A stretch of 64,000 nt of DNA from Blakeslea trispora (Eukaryota; Mucoromycota; Mucoromycetes; Mucorales; Choanephoraceae), in contig JAIWNE010000104.1 in assembly GCA_025331445.1 (NCBI GenBank), positions 1 through 64,000 on the forward strand, written 5' to 3'. Positions 23,560-32,818 of this stretch are shown here, piece after piece. A program made the translations under genes and the position numbers. Positions within the stretch are counted from its first letter, which is position 1, and the number at the start of each line of letters is the position of its first letter. Below the pieces are notes generated by a model that saw only the letters and a program-made list of their open reading frames with translations, was not told the origin of the DNA and made no database searches.

Positions 23560-24560
23560 ATCGCCTTCTCAATAATAGTCCAGCTTCTTCACAACTGGTC
23601 CTTTTTTAAGTGCATTATTTATATAAAAAACAATGTTCAGCCTTTCTTAAGTTTTAAGCACATATTTTTGATTCGGAGATTAGTAATGATCAAATATTTT
23701 GTTGCTATCGGTCAATAACAATAGTGTTCCTCGAATGCGTCCATGTACCACAAAGAAGGGTATGTAGTTTGTAACAGCGTGTACAAAACGAATGATTTGT
23801 AAGTGACTTGATCATCGTCAATTTATTGCTTGTTGTTCAGTGTATGTAAGAAGAATCATACGCCTCAACACATTTATAAGTCTCTCAACTAGCCCATTGG
23901 ACTGTGGACGTTACGCTGGTGTAAACTTATTATCAGCAACAAGCATTCAAATTACTTGCATATAAAATAAACTTCTAGAAGGCAGACCGTTATAAGATGG
24001 GATCTCCTTCGTCACACCATGCATCAATATAAACATACTGATATGAAGTGTGACTGGTTCCCCTGATTGTTATCCCTTTTTAATACATTTCGACTTATCT
24101 AGTAAATGTATTATTAGCTAATAATGTGAATTAAGATCTTGGGTTACAAAAATTAAGCACTGTGTAACGAAATTTCTCGTCACTGATTTTCCAAGTATTT
24201 CATTGGCAACAGACTTCTTCACTCGAAAAAATGTTTTCTGGCATAGGTCTCTTACCTTTTGTCACAACACCTATCCTTTTATAAAATTAGAACGATTTCG
24301 GACTGGAATCTTGGTGCTTTCTCAAAATCCAACATATGCATCTGGGACATGATTTTGTTAACTAGCATAATTAATAAAGATAACACTGCTTTTGTGCATA
24401 AATGAACGTATTGTGTCCACACCACGGCGTAGAGGGTGTATGTAGTGACTTGAATAGTTGTGAAATAACCTTGCAAATTTTTTTATTCATATCAGGTTTT
24501 AACGAAAAATAAGCAGGAACGCAATGAGAATCAATGCACAGACACAAAAATTGGGCCATG
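23560..24560 (-). pseudogene. Decayed Ty3/gypsy-type integrase region
   Basis: Reverse strand of 23945-23855 reads DNKFTPA, a TAA stop, then RPQSNGLVERLINVLRRM, the signature around the third catalytic residue (Glu in VERL) of Ty3-like integrases. Just before it (about 24020-23950) GVTKEIPSYNGLPSRSLF fits the family's GxPxxxxSDxGxxF segment in eroded form. Integrase inserts the retroelement cDNA into the host chromosome. The rest of pol is unreadable; open frames at 24279-24559 may be its upstream part. LTR-like DNA at 21100-21260 or at 14420 could belong to the same family but cannot be linked. Confidence 0.55.
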
Positions 24561-24774
24561 GGTAAAGTATTATACGAGCTTACATTGAATAGGAGTGGTT
24601 TGTAGTCAAACCATATCTAGCTTAGGTCTCAAAGGGGGGTTAAAGTGACAAATCGCTTTTAGCATATATAACAATGATGATTTAGCATGTTCTACATGTA
24701 TAAACAATAAATGAGCAAATAGTATCGCTTTATTTTGGATGAGCTTGGCATATTATTAGATCTTTTGCGTATAA

Positions 24775-26470
24775 CGGTCAAATCAAGCTTCTTCAATTTT
24801 ATTAATTTGAATCAAATATATGCTATATATGGGTTCTTCTTTAGGCTGATATGTAGCTCAGATGTTTTTTTTTGTGATAGGGATGCTGCATCCGGTGTAT
24901 GCAGATAGATTGGCATGCTTGGCTTTGACTTGGGAACCTTTTTGGATCATAGGAAGCAGAAATGAGTTAATTTTCATGACAAGAGCGATCAATTAGCACC
25001 TTAATCGCTTTGCATTAGCTGCGCTTGAAAAATATACAGCCTTGACCAAGAGTAATTTTTTTCGTACTTATTTTTTTCTTGACAGCCATCTTGTAGCAAC
25101 ATGCAAGGTCATAAGCAACACCAACTGAGAGATCACTTGTTAACAATATACACAAGAGTCAGAAACAAAAGAGGAAGAAAGTAAATAGCATAGAAAGTCT
25201 TAAAAAACGAGTAAAAAAATGAGACGTGATCCTTTGCGCATGTACGTTGTCAAGAGCATATTGTGTCCTTTAGTTGCGATTAGGTACCTCATGAGTCCAG
25301 TCAATGGTGCGAGCAACAGTCAGAAGTAAACATTTGATAAAGAGAAATTCATTTGGTAAAACAGCCAAGTAAAAGTAGTCTGGAAGCGATATTTCACTTG
25401 TCACAAAAGAGATTCAAAGCGATGAAGCAAACTCATCTGGGATGGAGTACACATGTAAGCATGAGCAAAGGCGATAGGACACAAAAAGAAGACAAAATTA
25501 AGCAGTAAAGTTGGAAGGAACCCCAAGTTCGATCAAAAAGAGATTCGGCAACTTTCAAATGCACAGATTATAGTAGTGGAAGAAGAAAAGGCGGATAAAG
25601 AGCATTTCTTGAAGATGAGGTAAAGAGATGGCGACATGAGAAGAGACCAAATACTTTAAACAATGGTATATTAGAGAAAAATTGTAATCCAAAAAGCCAG
25701 GGCAACAACCAGAGACAATACTTAGAGAGGTGGACCACATGTGCACGTAAGAAAGAGGACAGACATGAATAAATCAGACTTGATATGTGAGCATAATAAG
25801 CAATTGGATTTATGTTATCAAAAGGTTCAAGGCAATGACTACAAATAGAGCAAGTTAGTAGATGCAGTGTATACAAAAGCTTTTGAACATAAAAATAAAG
25901 AAATCGGAGGACCTTAGGCAAGAGCAATTTGAAAAAGACGCATCAACCCATAAGGCAGCAATTATATAGACGATATTCAGAAAACAGTTAAAGAGGTATA
26001 AGTTTGTACAACCTGGTATAGAGCAGGCAGTTAAGATAAAGAAGTCATTGATGAGGTGTAAAAAGCTATACAGAGAGTGTGACATGGATAAAAGATTGTT
26101 TGTCAAAGCCAATGATGAGTATTTACACATATATATATAAAGTGGATGATAAACAGATATATACAGATGCTAAGTCTAAAGATGCAAAAGAACAAGAAGA
26201 GAAGCGTAGTTGAGTTGTTGAGATGCTTTCATGAAAACATGATATACATGTAGCTATTATAAAGTAAAAGAGTTAGTGATGATGATGGATTATATGATAT
26301 TTGTAAAAAAAAAGAGATAAATTTGCTTACCGTTCGCTGTGCAATTAATAAAAAAAAATAATGGGGGATGAAAAAAATGGCCAGTTTATATGAGAAATAT
26401 GGCAGTGATGGGAAGAAAGTATAATTTTATGGACCGATTCAAGCTAAAAGTGTACTGAAATGGAAAATGT
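24775..26470 (-). repeat. 1.7-kb dispersed repeat, arm 2
   Basis: Reverse complement of 6650-8405, with indels, estimated by eye at 80-85% identity. Ends correspond at GCTTGATTTG (24790) and TTCAAGCTAAAA (26428). The two arms face each other over 16.4 kb. Confidence 0.6.
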
Positions 26471-26894
26471 CTTGGATTTGCATAAACAGATCTTATCAGT
26501 GATCAATCAAGGGAACACTTTGATAAAGGGGATGTTAAAGAAGTACTCAAAACAGAATCTACAAAGAAAGTTGATAGCAAAGAGTCAAGCTGTCTTAAAA
26601 CTATATATGTATACAAATGAACCATTTTTCAACATACAAGTAACTAACTTAAAAATAAAATGTATCATGAGCAACCCTTTTAAATAGTGTCGCTCTTGTT
26701 AGAGATATAATAGATTATAATAATAGGATGGCACATCAGAAGCCAAATGTAATAAGATCATTTATTTATTGTAAAGGCTCATTGACACAAATACTTCTTA
26801 TGACACCCTTTGAATCCATTTAAAAATCGAACATTTAAAGATCCTAACTTCAATTTGATTGTATTGTCATTTTATGATAATTTCAAATGACCCA
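26471..26894. other. Host-like spacer before MULE-2
   Basis: AT-rich, one short frame (26460-26687) without motif. It ends in AAATAGTA, the target duplicated by MULE-2. Confidence 0.3.
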
Positions 26895-26902
26895 AAATAG
26901 TA

Positions 26903-27014
26903 GGTGAATACTTGGCGCACTCCGGTAGAACACTCCGGTGGCTTAGATATTATAGGTAGTGGCTTATGAGGACGTCCTCATTCTTAGTTATGATAGTAAT
27001 AAAATATGTGTGTA
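26903..27014 (+). repeat. MULE-2 left TIR
   Basis: Matches 31132-31021 in reverse complement. Two direct CACTCCGGT units at 26921 and 26932 are candidate transposase-binding sites. Confidence 0.9.
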
Positions 27015-27096
27015 ACATGTACCTGAAAAGATCATGTCAATGATGCAATGGGCCCTGGAAAGCCCTTTGTCAACACTTGTTTAAATAATTTTGTAG

Positions 27097-30000
27097 ATGA
27101 ATCAAGACAGTTTGCTTTATATTGATATTGAATCCTCGGATGATGAAATATCTATCTGTAGTGCTGGTATCGACATCAAACCTTTTGAAAACGAGCAAGT
27201 CAAAGCTGAGACGAGTTGTCATCTCGAGATTCAAGAAGAAGTCATCACTATTGACACTTCTGATTCTGAAGTCGATGTTGAAGATATATCTGAAATTCAG
27301 TCTGAAGGTGTGTAATAGCACTTTATGTTAGATTCTCTGGAATATGAAGTTGCCTGTTGTGTTTAAATTTAAAAATCAATATTAGAGCTACTTGTCAGTA
27401 AACGTGTCGAGTATGAGAGCAACTTAGAAGATTCTTCAACCGATGAGGAAGAGTATGAAGGAAAGACCAGTAAGGAAAGTTTCCTTCACTGCACGGATAA
27501 GGACTTGCAGGTCTGTGCATTGATGAAAGAAGAAATGGAGAAATTGTTTTCTGTCGGCACAGAATTTTCGGATATTGATGAATTACGTATCCGTGCTCAA
27601 GAATCTGGCAAAAAATATAATTGCCCAATCACAACTGACAAATCAATTCAAAAAGAGCAAAGAATTAGAATGATTTGTAGACATGGAAAGGACTACAGAC
27701 GCTCCAAGAAAGTTACTAATGTTGATCTTGTCAACAGTAACAAAAATTTAAAGTCCAAAGAATACAAGAAAGAAAGCCTCAAGTTCGATTGTCCTTGTTT
27801 TATTGAGGCTAGACTATGCCCCATCAGAAGAGTTGTCACTGTGAGAAGTGTTGATGGCAGTCATAATCATCGTATTGTGAACGATTCTCTCACCTATCAC
27901 TTGCATCGAAAGCTTGATGCTGATATTTTTGAAGCGGCAATTTTGCTATTGCAAAAAACAAACCTTCTATTGTTCAAGAGGTATATTCTTTGGAACTATT
28001 ACTAGAATGAAAAATAGCTTGACTAATGTGACACTTAAAAAAAAGATGCTTCAAATCAAAAACATCAACTATATGAAAAAGAAGGATTTGGAAAACATGC
28101 AACAGCAATTTCGCTCCGGTTCTGATATGACTTCGTTTGTTACTGATTTGCAACGCAAACAATACAACGTTCGTTACACTACTAATTTAGAAAACAGAAT
28201 TACGGCTGTTTTCTTCATCAGAGACAGCGCGATTAAAGAATCGCGTAAGCTTCCCGAGTCTGTCATTGTAGATGTCACTTACAAGAGCAACTGTTATTTG
28301 TATGCTCTTGTCAATTTTGTCATTGCTAGAACGGTTGCTAGTAGAGAAAGACCACAGCAATTGGCAACTATTCCTGTGGCTGCCGCTTGGATGGAAAGAG
28401 AAACGAAGTCCAACTACAAGTGGGCTTTAGGACAATTGAGAGAAATTGTTTGGCCATCTGGACCAGCAGCTGAGCAGTTCGACTTGCCTAGTGTCTTTGT
28501 AACTGACAATGACGCTGCTTTAAAAGGGGCTTTAAGTGATGTATTTCCTGAGTCTTCTCAATTGCTCTGCTATATTCATATAGAACGACATTTCAGAGAT
28601 AAGTTTTTGAAAGAAACTAACCTCAATTTTACTGGTAAGCGAAATAATCAGTTGATACTTTAAGGAAATCTAAAACAAAATCTATATATCCTGTCATTGC
28701 TTAGTGGATATTCGTGACAATTATGAGGCAGAGCACAGAAACTTGCTTTTTGCAATTGCTCGTGGTTGTACCACGAAAGAAGGCTATGAAGAAGCCAAGA
28801 AAGCATACATGAATTTTTTGAACCAGGAGGGGCTTTTGATCAACAAAAACACATGCCTAGAATACTTCGATTTGTAAGTTGTGCTGTTCATATTCAATTT
28901 AGAAATAATTTCAAGAACTTGTTTCTATTTTACATGAAGGATAATGAAAGTAGAAGTTCAATGGGGAAGCTATTATGCAAACAAGCATCCTCATATGAAC
29001 AACAGGTCTACAAACAGAGTAGAGGGAACCCTTTCAGCAATGAAAGGCTATATTGGCTCGTCAAAAGGCAAGCTGGGTCCAGTGACTGACACAATTGATG
29101 AATGGTACAAGATAAGGGTAAATTTTACTATATGTTTGTAATTTTCAAGAATTGCTAATTTCAAGTCTGAAGGAGGACTACCTGAAGTTTCAAATGGAGA
29201 GAGAAAGTACGTCTATCCCTGTCTCTCTTCTTACTAGTGAAGTTAGTGATATGCTCAAGTCTATATACAGAGCTATCACTAAATTCGCATTAATCAAAGT
29301 AAAGAATCAATTAGTCAAAGGACTAAAAGAGAAGCAAGAAGGCATATTGAGTCCTGTCTGCTCTTGCTTTGTCAAGGTATGGGAATTACCTTGCCGACAC
29401 GAGCTGGTCAAATGTGTCGAAGAACACGGACAAGTCAAGCCTGACTTGGTTCATCCTAGATGGCACATCTTTTTCATGAACGAAGATGGTACGATAATAA
29501 TGATAAATAAATATTTATGAATCGCTACTATAGACTAACAATTTTACTAGTTCAAAAAGTTGGTCATCTTGAAACTAGAGCAATTACCGAAGGGAATGTC
29601 TCAACAAAGTATCAAGATGTATTTCAAAAAGAATTTTCTATTGAGTACGAACACTTGCGAAACCAATTAGACGAAGTTTTCTTGAGTAGCAAGACATACC
29701 AAGAAAAACAAGACATTCTTGATAGTATGGAGGAGCTTATTGAAAGATTAGCTCCAAACGATATCAGTAGTGTGAAAGCACCTACTCTGGCTAGTGTTCA
29801 CAAAGGAAGGCCAAAACTTTCAAAGAGAAACAAAATTGGTATTGAGATTACCAAAGAAAAATTGAAGGAGGCTGATAAAGAAAGAGTAAAGAAGAGAAAG
29901 ATGGATGAGAAGGTAGAAAAGGCAGAAAAGGATAAAAAACAGAAGATAAGCGGTAATGAAACAATAAAATGTATGTTACTCGTTAATATTCTGGCTTCTA

Positions 30001-30863
30001 TTAACTCGCATCTAAAACTTGTATCGTCAGTAAAAGTAGAAAGAAAAGAAGTCGAAGAAAGCAAAAGTGATGATGAATTGTTGAAGGAAGAAGAAGAGGA
30101 GTATCTGTCTCTTATCGAGCAGATACATCTACCTATAGAAAAGAATTGGCACACTGCTGCTATCAATGTACGTGCTGACGGATTCTGTGGCTTTAGAGCT
30201 TTAGCAGTGCAGTTGTACGGCGATGAAGAGAAGTTTGGGAGGTGAAGATGATGATGAGAAACTTTCTCTTGACGATGGACGAGGGTAAAGACGAAAGCAC
30301 AGGCTTTTACAAGAAGCACCTGAAGGGGTTCATAGATTACCAAGAGCTGAAGTCGATCGTTTGTTTTGGTTTGCAAGCCAAAGTTGGTTGCAAAAAAAGT
30401 CGACAAATCGCTTTCTTATGCAGGCCAAGACTATTGGTTTACCCTACCAGGATGTGCACAGTTAGCCGCTGACACATCCCAAAGGTTAGTGGCTACCTAT
30501 GCAGAGAAAAAGTACATGAACACGCCACCATGTACTTTTGTGCCCCTTATTGTCAAGCAAGAAACGAAGAAAAAGAAGGAGATGCCTCTGCTTATGCAAA
30601 GAGTTAATGACAATCATTTCATTACTTTAAGCATGAAAAGAGCAATCAAACCAACTTGGCCATTGCCACAACCCAGTCTGTATGAAAGCGCATGTGAGTC
30701 TCTTGCTATTTCTTCTAATTTCAAGCGCACCTTCTGGAATCACTATTTGTTCTTTCAAAGCAGAGAAAAAAATCCAGGTAAGATTACATTAAATAACTGC
30801 AAGTTCCTTTTATTAATTTTTATGACAGATAATGGCAATAGTGAACTACTTTTTCTAGATTAG
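27097..30863 (+). pseudogene. MULE-2 transposase with OTU domain
   Basis: Spliced gene with an acidic N-terminus (27097-27307), an intron to 27385, and a FAR1-like region (27386-27960; ICRHGKDYRR, DCPCFIEARL, SHNH). The MULE core follows at 28005-28634, with Asp in VIVDVTYK, Asp in VTDNDAAL and C-x2-H in CYIHIERHF. Short exons follow: 28705-28873, then about 28938-29116 with the catalytic Glu in NRVEGTLSAMK. A SWIM finger CSCFVKVWELPCRHEL lies at about 29362-29405, then a charged linker (29551-29967), an intron ending at about 30030, and an OTU domain with Asp/Cys in ADGFCGFRALAV (30175-30215) and His in NDNHFITL (about 30610). The introns match those of MULE-1 in place. Frameshifts fall at about 27960, 30236 (GGG run), 30330 and 30390 (A7 run), so the copy is broken or carries sequencing errors at homopolymers. 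Confidence 0.8.
30033..30860 (+). other. OTU protease domain of MULE-2
   Basis: Starts after a CGTCAG acceptor. An acidic lead-in (KSDDELLKEEEEEYL) precedes DGFCGFRALAVQLYGDEEKF (Asp, Cys) and later GCAQLAADTSQR and VNDNHFITLSM (His). The catalytic triad positions are all present but in three different frames. The shared AQLAADT with MULE-1 and the same place behind the SWIM finger show common descent, though overall the two are far apart. Confidence 0.65.
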
Positions 30864-31020
30864 ACAAATCCTTTCTCTTTTACTTTTTTTTGTTCTTTAT
30901 TTTATTAACACATAATTATTCATATAAATTACCAACACACTTTCAATCGATTTTAAACATGCTACCTTGTCTTCGGATTGTCAATCCATAATAATTATGC
31001 AACAGTGTCTAGTGGAGTGT

Positions 31021-31132
31021 TACACACATATTTTATTAATAGCATAACTAAGAATGAGGACGTCCTCATAAGCCACTACCTATAATATCTAAGCCACCGG
31101 AGTGTTCTACCGGAGTGCGCCAAGTATTCACC
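31021..31132 (-). repeat. MULE-2 right TIR
   Basis: Inverted copy of 26903-27014. It is followed at once by the target duplication AAATAGTA, whose last two bases are also the TA of the neighbouring mariner. Confidence 0.9.
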
Positions 31133-31140
31133 AAATAGTA

Positions 31141-31281
31141 TCGTATTTTCAGGTCAAACCCGGGAAAATTTATATTAGTGCCGGGATTTTGGCCATATCA
31201 ATTCAGGAAAAAGTCAGCTCAATTACGTGAAAGTAAAAGTTCAAATTCGGGAAAATTAGCTGATTTAAAAACGTGAAAACT
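31141..31281 (+). repeat. Mariner left TIR
   Basis: Inverted match to 32677-32816. Contains AAACCCGGGAAAATTTATAT near the tip and a second CGGGAAAATTAGCTG further in, which could be the two transposase sites of a long-TIR element. Confidence 0.88.
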
Positions 31282-31296
31282 GCAGAAGAAATTTTA

Positions 31297-32382
31297 TTAA
31301 TTGTTAAATGTAATATCATCTCCTCTGATACACTTATTGAGATTTTCAATGCAGTGCTTGGTCCATGCTTCACAGTCATCACCAGTAGTTGTTCTTTCAG
31401 CTTCTTTGATCAGATCAAGCATGTTGTCTTTATCTTCTCTGGGTGATCTTTTCACAAAGTTCTTTAGCTTGCTGAAGCAAGTTTCAATAGGGTTGAACAT
31501 TGGTGTGTAAGGAGGCAAGAAAACGCACGCATGTCTTAAGGTCTTGAAAAGATCCTGTACCTCCTTGCTATGGTGGAATCTTGCATTGTCCATAATAACA
31601 AACATCGGCTGGTCATACTCTTGATCGAGCCATTCCAACAATTGCTTGATAAATTCAGCGAAAATAAACCTGTTGGTGGAGGTATTTATCATTACAGCTT
31701 GGAGAGATTCAACCCGTATTGATGACATGGCTGCGATGATTGAAATGTTCTTGCTTCGTTTGACTTTTGTAAGGACATGTACCTTTTTACCTTTCTGGGA
31801 TCTAGCTTGTCCTGGAACCATGCAAGCGTTGAACCCGCTTTCATCAACAAAAATGCAGTTGTTGAGGTAGTTGATCCCATCCAACTGCAAGCTTTCGGCA
31901 TATTGTCTTCGTTTCTCATTGGTGGCTAGTTGCAGCCGAGCCATTTCCAGAGGTGAAGTTCTTTTTAACGTGAGCTTCAAATGATCATTCACGTGGTTGT
32001 GGATAGCAGCGATGCTGATTGACTTTTCATTTGAAAAGTCTTCAGGAAATCTATCCATCAGTCTTTCCTTGAGCTTTTCAAGACTAAAGATGTTGCCATC
32101 AGGTTCTTCATCAATTAGGTCTCTCAAGAAATCGGAATGGTTGCTTTGGATCTTAACGTTTCTTGCGCCACCACGCTTCTTGTATTCTACAGTGTCTATG
32201 AGGCGGAAACGGGTAGTAATGTCATCCACAGTATTTTCAGAAAGTCTGTACTTTCTAGCAACTTCAGAAATTTTCATTCCTTTTGCAAAGAAGTCATGAC
32301 AAACAGCCGTACGAATCGCTTCAGTTGTCTTAGTGTATGTGCGCTTTGAGTTTTGATTGGCGTTCTGTTGAGTTCTGGGCAT
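31297..32382 (-). CDS. Tc1/mariner (IS630-like) DDE transposase, DD34E
   Basis: 361 codons, ATG to TAA with no intron or break, the normal length for the family. It cuts the element out at its TIRs and inserts it at TA. An N-terminal helix-turn-helix (about residues 28-55, with ISEVARKYRLSENTVDDI) binds the TIRs, and a second winged-helix region follows (85-135). Catalytic residues are Asp180 (IFVDESGFN), Asp265 (FVIMDNARFHH) and Glu300 (YTPMFNPIETCFSKLKNFV); the 34 residues between the last two define DD34E. MPRTQQNANQ begins the protein, and the ATG at 32382 is the first in frame after the right TIR. A basic N-terminus may serve nuclear entry. This is the only clearly intact transposase in the window. 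Confidence 0.93.
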   Translation of the reverse strand: MPRTQQNANQNSKRTYTKTTEAIRTAVCHDFFAKGMKISEVARKYRLSENTVDDITTRFRLIDTVEYKKRGGARNVKIQSNHSDFLRDLIDEEPDGNIFSLEKLKERLMDRFPEDFSNEKSISIAAIHNHVNDHLKLTLKRTSPLEMARLQLATNEKRRQYAESLQLDGINYLNNCIFVDESGFNACMVPGQARSQKGKKVHVLTKVKRSKNISIIAAMSSIRVESLQAVMINTSTNRFIFAEFIKQLLEWLDQEYDQPMFVIMDNARFHHSKEVQDLFKTLRHACVFLPPYTPMFNPIETCFSKLKNFVKRSPREDKDNMLDLIKEAERTTTGDDCEAWTKHCIENLNKCIRGDDITFNN

Positions 32383-32676
32383 CGTTAACTTGAATGAATA
32401 GCTTTATAAAATAACTTGAGTAATAAGAAAATCTAAAGCTTCTATCTTAATTCACTAAAGACTATTTATATGATTTTGTTACGTTCCTGAAGTTGGGTGA
32501 TCATATAATTTCCGATAGTTCCTGAGCATAATCTCATATTGTTTATAATAATTGCAGTAATAACTATCATTCCTATTTTCTCTGCTGTTCTCTATAACAT
32601 CATGTTAAAGTTATCTAAGTGTTCTATATCCGTTGGTATGTAAATAGCTATTTCTTTAAATCTTTCTGTTGAGGTA

Positions 32677-32816
32677 TTTTTCACGTTTTTGAAACAGCTA
32701 ATTTTCCCGAATTTGAACTTTTATTTTTACGTAACCGAGCTGACTTTTTCCTGAATTGATATGGCCAAAATCCCGGCACTGATATAAATTTTCCCGGGTT
32801 TGACCTGAAAATACGA
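32677..32816 (-). repeat. Mariner right TIR
   Basis: Inverted copy of the left TIR, followed by TATA. Few differences, mostly transitions. Confidence 0.88.
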
Positions 32817-32818
32817 TA

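Larger units (their letters stand above)
26903..31132 (+). mobile_element. MULE-2 element with TIRs and 8-bp target duplication
   Basis: Inverted termini of about 112 bp (26903-27014 and 31021-31132) differ at about two positions. They begin GGTGAATACTTGGCGC and contain a doubled CACTCCGGT and the palindrome GAGGACGTCCTC. Directly outside both ends is AAATAGTA (26895-26902 and 31133-31140), an 8-bp target duplication. The interior holds one spliced plus-strand transposase gene. High TIR identity means a recent insertion. Confidence 0.9.
31141..32816 (-). mobile_element. Tc1/mariner-type element, intact
   Basis: About 140-bp TIRs (31141-31281 and 32677-32816, about 95% identical) start TCGTATTTTCAGGTCAAACC. 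TA lies on both sides (31139-31140 and 32817-32818), the TA duplication of this superfamily. The interior holds a single unbroken transposase gene on the minus strand. Everything needed for transposition appears present. Confidence 0.92.
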
